Positions 24,294 through 33,006 of a DNA stretch of 64,000 nt are shown here, one piece after another. The stretch is from Microlunatus sagamiharensis (lineage in GTDB: Bacteria; Actinomycetota; Actinomycetes; Propionibacteriales; Propionibacteriaceae): positions 4,154,001-4,218,000 of the forward strand of contig NZ_LT629799.1 in NCBI RefSeq assembly GCF_900105785.1, given 5' to 3'. The notes beneath the pieces are model-generated. The model saw nothing but the letters and a program-made list of their open reading frames with translations. It did no database searches and was not told where the DNA came from. A program made the translations under genes and the position numbers. The first letter of the stretch is position 1. The number at the start of each line of letters is the position of its first letter.

Positions 24294-25079
24294 TCAGACG
24301 ACGACGGTCATGCCGCCGTCGACGAAGATCGTCTGCCCCTGGACGAAGTCGGAGGCGGGGGAGGCGAGCCAGACGGTGGGGCCGACGAGGTCGGCGGTCG
24401 TGCCCCACCGGGCGGCCGGGGTGCGGCCGACGACCCAGGCCGTGAACTGTTCGTCGTCGACGAGGGCCTGCGTCATCTCCGTCGCGAGGTAGCCGGGGGC
24501 GAGCGCGTTCACCTGCAGCCCGGCGCCGGCCCACTCCGCGGCCATCGCCCGGGTGAGGTTGCGCAGGCCGCCCTTGGCCGCGGTGTAGGGCGCGATGCCG
24601 GGCCGGGCGAGGTCGGACTGGACTGACGCGATGTTGACGATCTTGCCCCGGCCGCGGCTGATCATGCCCCGGGCGACCGCGCGGCCGACGAGGAACGCCG
24701 CGGTGAGGTCGGTGTCGATCACCCGTCGCCAGTCGGCCACGTCGAGGTCGACGAGCGGGACGCGGTGCTGCACCCCGGCGTTGTTGACCAGCACGCCGAT
24801 CGCGCCCACGCCCGTCTCCACCTCGGCGACGGCGGCGTCGACCGCGGCGGCGTCGGTGACGTCGAAGGCGTACGCGCGCACGCGGTCCTCTCCGAAGCGG
24901 TCCGCGAGCTCGGCGCGGGTCCGCTCCAGCCGCACGGTGTCGCGGCCGTTGAGGACGACGGTCGCGCCGGCCCCCGCGAGGCCCTCGGCCAGCGCCCGCC
25001 CGATGCCCCGGCTCGAGCCGGTCACCAGCGCGGTCGTGCCGGTGAGGTCGAACAGGGCGGCGACGCTGGGCTCGGGCAC
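24294..25079 (-). CDS. SDR-family oxidoreductase (gluconate 5-dehydrogenase-like)
   Basis: This 261-residue classical short-chain dehydrogenase has the cofactor motif TGSSRGIG (residues ~20-27), NNAG at about 98-101, a catalytic serine in NIASVQS, and YTAAK (Tyr and Lys of the active site). The C-terminal FVDGG is typical of the gluconate 5-dehydrogenase/3-oxoacyl reductase-like group. The start is GTG 25079; the ribosome-binding site is weak. It is convergent with the previous gene (6 bp apart) and divergent from the next. The exact substrate cannot be assigned from sequence alone. Confidence 0.82.
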   Translation of the reverse strand: MPEPSVAALFDLTGTTALVTGSSRGIGRALAEGLAGAGATVVLNGRDTVRLERTRAELADRFGEDRVRAYAFDVTDAAAVDAAVAEVETGVGAIGVLVNNAGVQHRVPLVDLDVADWRRVIDTDLTAAFLVGRAVARGMISRGRGKIVNIASVQSDLARPGIAPYTAAKGGLRNLTRAMAAEWAGAGLQVNALAPGYLATEMTQALVDDEQFTAWVVGRTPAARWGTTADLVGPTVWLASPASDFVQGQTIFVDGGMTVVV

Positions 25080-25132
25080 CCGCCCATCCCACCACCCGCC
25101 TCAGGTCGCGGTGCGGGCCGTACGCTCCGCCC

Positions 25133-26020
25133 GTGCCCACGCTGACCACCGAGGTCCTCGAGCTCGCCTACACCGAGGCCGGCCCGGCCGACGGGGCCCC
25201 GGTCCTGCTCCTGCACGGCTGGCCCGACGCCGCCCGGGGCTGGACCCCGGTCGCGGCACGCCTGGCCGACGCCGGCCACCGGGTGCTGCTGCCCGAGTGG
25301 CGGGGCACCGGCGGCACGCGGTTCCGCTCGGCCGGGACCGTCCGCGACGCGACCGCGTACGCCCTGGCCGCCGACGTGCTCGACCTGGCCGACGGGCTGG
25401 GGCTCGAGCGGTTCGCGGTGGTCGGCCACGACTGGGGCGCCCGGGTCGCCTACGTGCTCGCCGCGCTGGTGCCGGAGCGGCTGAGCAGCATCGCCGGGCT
25501 GGCGCTGGCCTACCAGCCGCGCGGGGAGTTCCGCTTTCCCTCGTGGGCGCAGGCGCAGAACTTCTGGTACCAGTGGCTGATGTACGTCGACGCGGGCGCG
25601 CAGGCCGTGCGCGCGGACCCGGTCGGCTTCGCTCGGCGGCAGTGGGAGACGTGGAGCCCGCCGGGCTGGTGGGACGAGGCCGAGCTGGAGGCGACGGCGG
25701 AGGTCGCGTTCCGGCACCCGGACTGGCCCGCCACCACGCTGAACGGCTACCGCTCACGCTTCCTCGCCGACGAGCCCGTCGACCCTCGGTACGACGACCT
25801 GCGCCGCCGCGTCGCGGCGGTCGACCACCTCGGCGTCCCGACGCTGATGATCCAGGGCGGCGCGGACGCCTGCGACCCGCCGTCGGAGTCGGAGGGGCTG
25901 GAGGGCTGCTTCGACGCGTACCGGCGGGTGGTGCTCGACGGCGTCGGCCACTTCCCCCAGCGCGAGGCCCCCGAGGCGGTGGCCGACCTGGTGCTCGCCC
26001 ACCTGGCCGCGCACCCGTGA
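25133..26020 (+). CDS. Alpha/beta-hydrolase, epoxide hydrolase-like
   Basis: This is a 295-residue soluble hydrolase. HGWPD (residues 28-32) is the oxyanion-hole motif, and GHDWGA carries an aspartate nucleophile, which places it with epoxide hydrolases and haloalkane dehalogenases rather than serine esterases. The region GGADACDPP likely supplies the acid, and DGVGHFPQREAPE the catalytic histidine. GTG 25133 is 6 nt after TACGCT, a leaderless arrangement. Family membership is firm; the substrate is unknown. Confidence 0.85.
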   Translation: MPTLTTEVLELAYTEAGPADGAPVLLLHGWPDAARGWTPVAARLADAGHRVLLPEWRGTGGTRFRSAGTVRDATAYALAADVLDLADGLGLERFAVVGHDWGARVAYVLAALVPERLSSIAGLALAYQPRGEFRFPSWAQAQNFWYQWLMYVDAGAQAVRADPVGFARRQWETWSPPGWWDEAELEATAEVAFRHPDWPATTLNGYRSRFLADEPVDPRYDDLRRRVAAVDHLGVPTLMIQGGADACDPPSESEGLEGCFDAYRRVVLDGVGHFPQREAPEAVADLVLAHLAAHP

Positions 26021-26035
26021 CGGGCGGGCGTCCGC

Positions 26036-26554
26036 TCAGCGCGGCTGGGTGAGGGCGTCCAGGTAGCGGTCCGTCATCGTGCGCTGCAGGCCGCGCCCGA
26101 CCGGACCGGCCAGCCGGGTGAACCACCGCCCGGGCCGCGAGAAGGCCCGGACCCTCGCCTCCACGGCACCGTCCTCGCGCAGCGCGACCTCGAAGCGCTC
26201 CTCGCCGAGCTCGGGGTGCCCGGCGAGCGTCCCGTACGCGAAGCCGACGCGGTCCTGCTCGCTCGTGACCACCACGACCTCGACGGGGGCGCGGACCAGC
26301 AGCGGCCCGACGCCGAGGCCGAGGACGGCCCGGACGCCGAGCGCCACCTCGCGCTCCGCGTCCACCCGGATGCCGGCCCGGCGCTGCACCTGCCAGGTCA
26401 GCACCCGCGCGGCGGCCACGTCGAACCAGTCGCGGCCCTGCCCGACCACGCGCGTCACGTCGAGGTGGTGGTAGCCGTCCGGCAGCGCGCCACCGGTCGA
26501 GCCGACCTCGGCGTAGGACAGGGGCAGCCCCGCCAGGTCCCGCGCCCCGCTCAC
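26036..26554 (-). CDS. DUF1990 family protein
   Basis: This 172-residue protein matches the DUF1990 pattern: LSYAEVGST near the N-terminus, GYHHLDVTRVVGQGRDWFDVAAARVLTWQVQRRAG in the middle, and VGFAYGTLAGHPELGEERFEV with a final FSRPGRWFTRLAGP. No biochemical function is established for the family. The GTG start overlaps the stop of the Mut7-C gene by 4 nt (GTGA), so the two are co-translated. Confidence 0.85.
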   Translation of the reverse strand: MSGARDLAGLPLSYAEVGSTGGALPDGYHHLDVTRVVGQGRDWFDVAAARVLTWQVQRRAGIRVDAEREVALGVRAVLGLGVGPLLVRAPVEVVVVTSEQDRVGFAYGTLAGHPELGEERFEVALREDGAVEARVRAFSRPGRWFTRLAGPVGRGLQRTMTDRYLDALTQPR

Positions 26555-27240
26555 GCCTGCTCCCCGACGGCGAGGGCGACGACGCGCGCGAGGCGCTCGG
26601 TGTGGGCGCCGGGCCAGTAGACGCGGCCGCAGCCCGGGCACCGGGCGAAGGTGTCCTGCGAGCGGAGCGTCCCCGGCTCGAGCAGGTGTGCGACCTCGGC
26701 CTTGGTCGCGTCGACGAGGACCCCGTTGCAGGCGGTGCAGCGCGACCACGGGCGCAGGGCCGGGCGGAAGCGGTCGAGCACGTCGGTCAGCTGGTCGTCG
26801 GGGTCGGAGCCCCGCACGTACGCCCCGGCCCACAACGCGCGCCGCTTGAGCAGCCCGCGATCCTGGGTCAGCAGGACCCGGCGCTCCGCATTGGCCAGCT
26901 CGACCAGGGCGGGGTCGCCCGCCTCCTCGGGCCACGCGGTGTCGAGGCCGAGCAGCCGCAGCCGGCGCGCAAGCGCGCCGAGGTGGACGTCGAGCACGAA
27001 GCCGCCGAGCCAGCCGTCGGGCCGTTGGGGTCGCGCGACGGGGGAGACGTGGACCTCCTCGGAGCCCTCGGCCCGCGTCACCGCGCCGACCTCGGTCAGC
27101 GGGACGCCCGCCGCCTCGACGACGTGGCCGAGCGAGGACGTGCCGTCCCAGGCCACCTCGGCCCGCGGACGCCGCCGCGCCGCCGGCAGGAGCACCCACA
27201 GCCCGGGGTCGACCACGAGGGTGAGTCGGTCGCTGGTCAC
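26551..27240 (-). CDS. Mut7-C RNAse domain protein with ubiquitin-like N-terminus
   Basis: This 229-residue protein has two parts. Residues ~1-80 form the Mut7-C ubiquitin-like/ThiS-like domain. From FVLDVHLGALARRLRLLGLDT onward is the PIN-fold Mut7-C domain, with acidic residues in DVHLG and LTQDRGLLKR. It ends in a zinc ribbon (CTACNG ... CPGCGRVYW). The family is predicted to be RNases; the bacterial two-domain proteins are not well characterised. GTG 27240 follows GGAGGGG. It overlaps and precedes the DUF1990 gene. Confidence 0.86.
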   Translation of the reverse strand: MTSDRLTLVVDPGLWVLLPAARRRPRAEVAWDGTSSLGHVVEAAGVPLTEVGAVTRAEGSEEVHVSPVARPQRPDGWLGGFVLDVHLGALARRLRLLGLDTAWPEEAGDPALVELANAERRVLLTQDRGLLKRRALWAGAYVRGSDPDDQLTDVLDRFRPALRPWSRCTACNGVLVDATKAEVAHLLEPGTLRSQDTFARCPGCGRVYWPGAHTERLARVVALAVGEQA

Positions 27241-27354
27241 CCCTCCATCCTGCGTGCCCGGCCGGCGTGCGGTGGCGACGGCGGCACGGCGCAGGGCTCG
27301 CTGAGAATGTTCTGAATCCCGTAGAGATCTCCGGCGGCTCGTCCGGCCCGGTGG

Positions 27355-28599
27355 TTGAGTTCCGGCATCGACACGTCAGGCCTCGGGGGCCAGGGGTGGC
27401 GGCGCAGGGAAGGGTCCCGAGACGCCGCTGGTGCTCGTGCGCGCCGCTGGGCGCTGCGGGCCGGACTGGTCCTGGCCGCGGGTGCGGCGGGTCTGGCGGT
27501 CACCGCGGGCTCCGCGTCGGCCGACACCGGCCTCGGCGGCACGCTCGACCAGGTGTCGAGCACCGTGAAGAAGGTCACCGGCGGTTCGTCGCACGCCTCC
27601 TCCGCACCGAAGCACTCATCGGGCTCGAAGGCCTCCGCGCCTCGCCCGGCCACGCACTCCTCGCCGCGGGCGTCGGTCCGCACCGTCGTCAAGCCGGTCG
27701 CCCGCACCGTCCACCGCGCCGCGAAGCCCGTGATCCGGGTGGAGCGGGCGCACTCCACGCCCGCCGTGAAGCCGGTGCCGGCGAGGACGAGCCCGGCCAA
27801 GACCGTCGTGACGAAGGCGACCAAGGCGACCAAGGCGACCAAGCAGACGACCCGGAGGGCGTCGGCGCCCGCCGTACGCCTCGACCGCGCGGCGAGCACC
27901 GTGGCCTCCGACCTCCTGCGCGCGAGCGTGCGGCCCGCCGCCGTGGCCGCGCAGGTCGGTCCGGCCAGGGTGTCGACGACGGTCCTCGCCGACGTCACCG
28001 CCGCCGTGCTGCCCTCCTCGCTCGACCTGACCTCGGTGCTGCCGCGTCTGGACGTGGCCGTGGACGTGCCGGTCGTCGACCTCGGCCGTGTGACGCTGCC
28101 GGTCGTCGCGGTCGAGGTGGGGCTGCCGCCGGTCCTCGCTCCCGTCGACCTGCCCGTGCCGTCCGCCCTGCCGGCCGTGCCGGCACCGACCTCCGCGTCG
28201 GCCACCGCTCCCGACCTCGCGTCGACCGCGACCGCGGTCCGGCCGTCCGGCTCGTCCGCGACGAGCAGCCCGACCCCGGCCGGCCTGGTCGGCCCCCGGG
28301 TCCTGAGCCCCGCCGCCGACGGCGTCACCGCGTCCCGCAGCGGCGGCACCGCGGTCCGTCCCGTGGCGGCTGCCGCGGACGCCGGCCTCTCGCTGCTCAC
28401 CGGGCTCGGCGCCGCCGGCGCCGGTCTGGGCGCGGCTCCCGGCGGCTCGGCGAGCACCGCCGGCCTCGGCCTCGCGCTGCTCGCCCTCCTCGCGGTCGCC
28501 GGCCCGGCCGGCCTGACCGCCCTCCGCCCGTCCCCCGTCCCCGGGCGCCACGGGCACACGTCGCGGCTGCTGCGCCAGCCCGGCTTCGCTCCTGACTGA
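27355..28599 (+). CDS. Secreted low-complexity surface protein
   Basis: This is a 414-residue exported protein with a twin-Arg-rich N-terminus, a hydrophobic stretch (LRAGLVLAAGAAGLAVTAGSASA, about residues 34-56) and an AxA-type cleavage site. The mature part is Ser/Thr/Val/Pro-rich, with KATKATKATKQTTRR repeats at about residue 145. The C-terminus has a hydrophobic helix (about 360-385) and a basic tail but no visible sorting motif. The start appears to be TTG 27355, since no other start lies in frame nearby; this is uncertain. The next gene is also a surface protein, and both are preceded by a CCCGTAGAGA element. Function unknown. Confidence 0.62.
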   Translation: MSSGIDTSGLGGQGWRRREGSRDAAGARARRWALRAGLVLAAGAAGLAVTAGSASADTGLGGTLDQVSSTVKKVTGGSSHASSAPKHSSGSKASAPRPATHSSPRASVRTVVKPVARTVHRAAKPVIRVERAHSTPAVKPVPARTSPAKTVVTKATKATKATKQTTRRASAPAVRLDRAASTVASDLLRASVRPAAVAAQVGPARVSTTVLADVTAAVLPSSLDLTSVLPRLDVAVDVPVVDLGRVTLPVVAVEVGLPPVLAPVDLPVPSALPAVPAPTSASATAPDLASTATAVRPSGSSATSSPTPAGLVGPRVLSPAADGVTASRSGGTAVRPVAAAADAGLSLLTGLGAAGAGLGAAPGGSASTAGLGLALLALLAVAGPAGLTALRPSPVPGRHGHTSRLLRQPGFAPD

Positions 28600-28743
28600 G
28601 CTCTCTCCCTGCACCCAGGTGCCCACCCCGCCCCCGGGCGGTGCGTCGGCACGGCGTCCCTTGCGCGCCGGTCCCTGGGCCCCACCCGCCTCCTGGTCGA
28701 GGTGCGGGCCCGTCCCCTGAACCCGTAGAGAGAAGCAACCCCC

Positions 28744-30731
28744 ATGAACCCATGGCTCACCCGCCTGCTCGCCGGAGCAGCCTGCACCGTCGGGGCCCTC
28801 GCCCTGACCACCGGTGCCGCCCAGGCCGACGACCACGGTCTCGACCTCGGCGTCGTCAAGGTCTCCACTCACACCGACCACAAGAGCTCGTCCACCACGA
28901 GCTCCGCATCGACGTCGACGTCGGCCCACCGCTCGGGCGGGCTGAAGGTGTCCCTGCGCACGCCGGTCAAGGTCCGTGCGGACGTCGACCTCACGCCCCG
29001 GCGTACGGCGGTCCGCGTCGACGCCGGTACGCACCGGTCCAGCAGCACGACCCGCCCCAACCGGTCGACGGCGCACGTCGGCGCCCGCGCCACCGTCGGG
29101 CAGAGCCAGCACGCGACGAGCACCCTGACGGCCCGGGCGAAGGCGGCCGAGGTGAAGGCCGATCGGGCTGCGGCGCGCTGGTCGTCCGCGCCGACGTGCG
29201 GCTGCTGGACGAGCTTCTCCCCGCTGCCCGCATCCTCGCCGACGCGAGCGTGGTGGACCTGCCGGTGCAGGCGTGCGTGCTGGTCAACGCGGACGGCTGC
29301 TCCGAGGGCTCGGCCGGCTCGGCCGGCTCCGGCACCTCCGTCGGTGGTTCTGCTGGTGGTCCCACCGACGGCTCGACGGGCGCCTCCACGGGCGGCGCGG
29401 GCACGCTGATCAGCTCCGTCGTGACCGCGACCGCGGACGACGTCCCCGTGGTCGGCGACCTCGACGCGTGCGTCCTGGTGGACGCGACCGGCTGCACCAC
29501 CCACGGCGGCACGGGCTCGGACGGCTCGGGCACGAACGGGTCGGCCTCGAACGGGTCGGGCTCCGGCTCGGATGACGCCGCGGCCGTCGTGACCGCGATC
29601 GCCGAGGCCACCGCCGACCTGCCGGTCGTCGGCGACGTCGACGCCTGCGTCCTCGTGAACGCGGCGGCCTGCGGGGGCGTCACGGACGGCACCGGCACGA
29701 CGCCGGTGCTGCCGGTGCTGCTGCCCCCGGTCGTCGGCCAGGTCGACACCGACCTCCCGCTCGTCGGCGGCGTGGACGCCTGCGTCCTGGTGAACGCCCT
29801 CGGCTGCGCCGACGGGACCGACGGGACCGGCAGCGGGACCCCGACCGGCCCGGTCGTCCCCGTGGTGCCGGTCGTCGTCGGGACCGTCGACGGCACCGTC
29901 CCCGGCGTCGGCTCGGTCGACGCCTGCGTCCTGGTGAACGCGCTCGGCTGCAACACCGGCACGTCGACCACGCCCACCACGCCGACCACCCCCGGTGACG
30001 GCGACGGCAACGGCGGTGACAACGGCAACGGCGCCGGCAACGGGTCGGACGTCCGCCGCGGTGCGGACGACACGCTGCTCCTGTCCGGGCCGCGTGGCTC
30101 GGCCGGCTCGGGGCAGGGGAGCGACCACCTGGCGCAGACCGGGGCGGCCGCCGGCCTCACCGGGCTCGCGGGGGCCGCGCTGCTCCTGCTGCTGGCCGGT
30201 CTGACCCTCCTGCGCCGCGCTCAGGCCGCCCAGCGCGCGAGCGTCACCTCGAGGAGGTGCTCGAAGAGCTCGAGCAGGTCGACGCGCGGGTCGAGGAGCC
30301 ACTGCAGCTCGATGCCGTCCATCGCCGCGACGAAGAGCCGGGCCTCGTGCTCGGCCCGCTCCGCGCTCATCGCGCCCACCTCGCCGTCCTCGACCGCCTC
30401 GAGCAGGTGCCCGGCGTGCTCGCCGACCACGGTCGCGTACCGCTCCTGCACGAAGGCCCGGGCCGGGTGGTCCGGGCTGGTGGCCTCCGCGGACAGGGTG
30501 AGGAAGAGCTCGATGAGCCCGGGGTGGACGGCGTTGTACGCCATCGCCTCGCGCATGCTGCGGATCCAGGCCAGGCCGCGCAGCCCGTCGAGGCCGGCGG
30601 GCCGGCTGGCGCGTCCCCACTCGGAGAGGACGGCGGCGAGCAGGCCCTCCTTCGTGCCGAAGTACTGCACGAGCGAGGCGGAGGAGACCCCGACGCGCTC
30701 GGCGATCGTCCGCAGCGAGCCGCCGTGGTAG
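28744..30731 (+). pseudogene. Frameshifted LAXTG-anchored repeat protein
   Basis: A signal peptide (MNPWLTRLLAGAACTVGALALTTGAAQA) and a Ser/Thr-rich region lie in the frame of ATG 28744. Around 29160-29170 sensible coding passes to the frame one base back, reading LVVRADVRLLDELLPAARILADASVVDLPVQACVLVNADGC. That frame carries five CX7C repeats, an Asn/Gly spacer and a C-terminal LAQTG-AAAG motif, hydrophobic helix and RR tail: a class E-type sortase signal. A one-base deletion, sequencing error or -1 frameshifting would explain the switch. The first frame ends at 29409. The sorting-signal frame has no stop until 30731 and runs antisense through the TetR gene, so its natural end (near 30230) has also been lost. 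Confidence 0.7.
29265..29951 (+). repeat. Five CX7C tandem protein repeats
   Basis: Five 12-residue units of pattern [VL]-[DQ]-A-C-V-L-V-[ND]-A-x-x-C occur at 29265-29300, 29460-29495, 29637-29672, 29772-29807 and 29916-29951, all in one frame. From the second on, each is preceded by a V-x-G-[DGS]-[LV]-type lead-in, and they are separated by Gly/Ser/Thr-rich linkers. Each unit could form its own disulfide outside the cell. Confidence 0.85.
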
Positions 30732-30877
30732 CCGCGCTCGGCGAAGACCTGGGTCGCGGCCCGCACGATGGCGGAGCGCCGCTCGAGGCCCTTGCGGTAG
30801 GGCCCTCGGCCGGAGCGGGGCGCGACCAGGTCGGCGTCCGGGACCGGTCCCGTCGTCTCTCTCGGCCCCGTCTGCAC
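30221..30877 (-). CDS. TetR-family transcriptional regulator
   Basis: This is a 218-residue repressor with an N-terminal TetR helix-turn-helix (RSAIVRAATQVFAERGYHGGSLRTIAERVGVSSASLVQYFGTKEGLL, residues ~34-80) and a C-terminal TetR_C domain with SMREAMAYNAVHPGLIELFLTLSAEATSPDHPA. The start is GTG 30877 with GAGGAGG upstream. It is divergent from the Gfo/Idh/MocA gene, and repeats in the gap are the probable operator. Its 3' end lies antisense to the run-off of the LAXTG protein frame. Confidence 0.88.
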   Translation of the reverse strand: MQTGPRETTGPVPDADLVAPRSGRGPYRKGLERRSAIVRAATQVFAERGYHGGSLRTIAERVGVSSASLVQYFGTKEGLLAAVLSEWGRASRPAGLDGLRGLAWIRSMREAMAYNAVHPGLIELFLTLSAEATSPDHPARAFVQERYATVVGEHAGHLLEAVEDGEVGAMSAERAEHEARLFVAAMDGIELQWLLDPRVDLLELFEHLLEVTLARWAA

Positions 30878-30910
30878 CGCCCACCTCCTCGGACCCGCGC
30901 CGGCCGAAAA

Positions 30911-30928
30911 GTTAGCACTTGGTTAGCA
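30911..30928. promoter_or_regulatory. Direct-repeat operator candidate
   Basis: GTTAGCA occurs twice, 11 bp apart (30911-30917 and 30922-30928), in an unusually A+T-rich patch between the divergent TetR gene (start 30877) and the oxidoreductase (start 30981). One-turn spacing on the same face of the helix suits a regulator site, probably for the adjacent TetR protein. Confidence 0.5.
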
Positions 30929-30980
30929 TTCGGACGAAGCGGCGGCCGGGACGGCCGTGCACCTGCGGACGAGGAGAACG

Positions 30981-32138
30981 ATGGCTTCCAGCGGTCCCGT
31001 CGGCGTCGGGTTCATCGGCACCGGCATGATCAGCAGCACCTACCTGGAGAACCTCGGCCGGTTCCCCGACCTGCGGGTGGTCGTGCTCGGCGACCTCAAC
31101 CCCGAGGTGGCGCGGGCCCAGGCCGAGCGGTTCGGGGTCCCCGCCTGGGGCAGCCCCAACGACGTGCTCTCGCACCCCGACGTCGAGCTGGTCGTCAACC
31201 TGACACTGCCCGCCTTCCACGCCGAGGTGTCCTCCCGCGCGGTCGCCGCCGGCAAGCACGTCTGGTCGGAGAAGCCGATCAGCACCGACCGCGAGAGCGG
31301 GCGCGAGCTGCTGGCCCGCGCCGCGGAGGCCGGCCTGCTCGTCGGCTGCGCCCCCGACACGGTCCTCGGCCCGGGCGTCCAGTCGGCCCGGCGCGCCATC
31401 GCCCGCGGCGACATCGGCGAGCCGTTGTCGGCCCAGACCGTCATGCAGTACATCGGGCCGGACATCTTCCACCCGAACCCCGACTTCTACTACGCCCCCG
31501 GCGGCGGCCCGCTCTTCGACATGGGCCCCTACTACCTGACGACGCTCGTGCAGGTCTTCGGCTCGGTCAAGAACGTCGCCGCGTTCGGCTCCACCGGCCG
31601 TACGGAGCGCTCGGTCCAGGTCGGTCCGCGGCGCGGCGAGACCTACCCGGTGCAGGTTCCGACGCTCGTCTCCGCGATCGCCTCGTACGTCGACGGCGGC
31701 GTCAGCCAGAGCCTGTTCAGCTTCGACTCCCCGCTCAAGCGGCAGGGCGTCGTCGAGGTCACCGGCACCGAGGGGACCCTCGTGATCCCCGACCCGAACC
31801 GCTTCACCGGTGAGGTCCGGATCGCGCGCGGCCCGGTCCTCGGCGACGCGCGCACGCCCGAGGAGGTCCGGGCCGTCAACCAGGGCCCGCAGACCTGGGA
31901 GGACGTCCCCGTCACCGGCGCGTACGCCGAGCGCGGCCTCGGCGTCCTCGACCTGGCGCGCGCCGCGCGCACGGGCGGGCGCCCGCTCGCCTCCGGCGAC
32001 CTCGCCTACCACGTGCTCGACACCATGGTCGCGATCGACGACTCGGTCCGCGACGGGCAGGTGGTCGAGGTCGAGAGCCGCGTCGAGCGGGTGCCGCTCG
32101 TCGACGAGGCGTTCGACCCGTTCGCCGCCACCCTCTAG
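30981..32138 (+). CDS. Gfo/Idh/MocA family oxidoreductase
   Basis: This 385-residue NAD(P)-dependent sugar or polyol oxidoreductase has an N-terminal Rossmann domain with GFIGTGMIS (about residues 10-18) and the family motif SEKPIS (EKP, the catalytic-lysine region) near residue 97. The C-terminal alpha/beta domain contains GGGPLFDMGPYYL. ATG 30981 follows GAGGAG and is preferred over an upstream in-frame start. The next gene is a TIM-barrel sugar isomerase/epimerase, a common partner in inositol-like or keto-sugar pathways. It is divergent from a TetR regulator. Confidence 0.9.
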   Translation: MASSGPVGVGFIGTGMISSTYLENLGRFPDLRVVVLGDLNPEVARAQAERFGVPAWGSPNDVLSHPDVELVVNLTLPAFHAEVSSRAVAAGKHVWSEKPISTDRESGRELLARAAEAGLLVGCAPDTVLGPGVQSARRAIARGDIGEPLSAQTVMQYIGPDIFHPNPDFYYAPGGGPLFDMGPYYLTTLVQVFGSVKNVAAFGSTGRTERSVQVGPRRGETYPVQVPTLVSAIASYVDGGVSQSLFSFDSPLKRQGVVEVTGTEGTLVIPDPNRFTGEVRIARGPVLGDARTPEEVRAVNQGPQTWEDVPVTGAYAERGLGVLDLARAARTGGRPLASGDLAYHVLDTMVAIDDSVRDGQVVEVESRVERVPLVDEAFDPFAATL

Positions 32139-32205
32139 CAGCAGCCCGGTCCGACCCGGACCGAGCCCGGCCCACCCCTCGCAGCGACGCAGAAGGAGCA
32201 CGCCC

Positions 32206-33006
32206 ATGCCCACGCCCGAGATCTCGGCCCAGCTCTACTCGATCCACGACGAGCTCGACGCCGACCTGGACGGTTCGCTGGCCCGTCTCGCCGAAACCGG
32301 CCTGACCACGGTCGAGGCCTTCGACTTCGTCCGCCGGGCCGACGCGCTCAAGGCGTCCTTCGACAAGCACGGGCTGCACTCGCCGACCGCGCACGCGGTG
32401 CTCGTCGAGAAGACGGCGAACACCCCCGACGGCCTGCTCACCCGGCCGCCGGCGGAGGAGGTCTTCGCCGCGGCGAAGGTCCTCGGGGTCGAGACCGTCA
32501 TCGACCCGCACGTGCGGGCGGCCAAGTGGCAGACCCGAGAGGACGTGGAGCGCACCGCCGCCCGGCTCAACGAGGTCGCGGTCCAGGCGGCCGAGCAGGG
32601 CCTCCGCGTCGGCTACCACAACCACGACCACGAGCTCTCGTCGCTGATCGACGGCACCGCGGCGCTCGAGGTCTTCGCCGGCCTGCTCGACGACTCCGTG
32701 CTCCTCGAGGTCGACCTCTACTGGGCGACCGCGGGCGGCGTCGACCCCGCCGGCCTCCTGCAGCGCCTCGGCGACCGGGTGGTCGCCGTGCACGTCAAGG
32801 ACGGGCCCATGCGCCCGGGGATCACGTCTCGGCAGCTGCCGAAGGACCAGGCGGTCGCCGGCACCGGGGACGTCCCGCTGGCCGACGCCCTGTGCGCGGC
32901 GACCTCCGCGCGCTACGCCGTGCTGGAGTTCGACCACTACGAGGGCGACACCTTCGAGGCCATCGCCCAGAGCCACGCGTGGCTGAAGGCCCAGCTCGGG
33001 GGCTGA
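32206..33006 (+). CDS. TIM-barrel sugar phosphate isomerase/epimerase family protein
   Basis: This 266-residue protein is of the AP-endonuclease family 2 (IolE/IolI-like) TIM-barrel type. Visible metal-site segments are VGYHNHDHE (His and Glu), LEVDLYWA (Glu/Asp), VAVHVKDG and VLEFDHYEGD. ATG 32206 is preceded by AGAAGGAG. It is co-directional with the Gfo/Idh/MocA gene 67 bp upstream; together they suggest oxidation and isomerisation of a cyclitol or sugar. The substrate is not evident. Confidence 0.88.
   Translation: MPTPEISAQLYSIHDELDADLDGSLARLAETGLTTVEAFDFVRRADALKASFDKHGLHSPTAHAVLVEKTANTPDGLLTRPPAEEVFAAAKVLGVETVIDPHVRAAKWQTREDVERTAARLNEVAVQAAEQGLRVGYHNHDHELSSLIDGTAALEVFAGLLDDSVLLEVDLYWATAGGVDPAGLLQRLGDRVVAVHVKDGPMRPGITSRQLPKDQAVAGTGDVPLADALCAATSARYAVLEFDHYEGDTFEAIAQSHAWLKAQLGG

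Noticed and set aside
30061-30230. LAQTG protein ending in the native frame at a stop near the TetR 3' end
   Set aside because: I looked for a stop in the sorting-signal frame after the RR tail and found none until 30731, so a normal end could not be assigned.
30257-31813. Plus-strand 518-codon open frame spanning the TetR gene and the Gfo/Idh/MocA start
   Set aside because: It has no recognisable domain and crosses two well-supported genes and their shared operator region.
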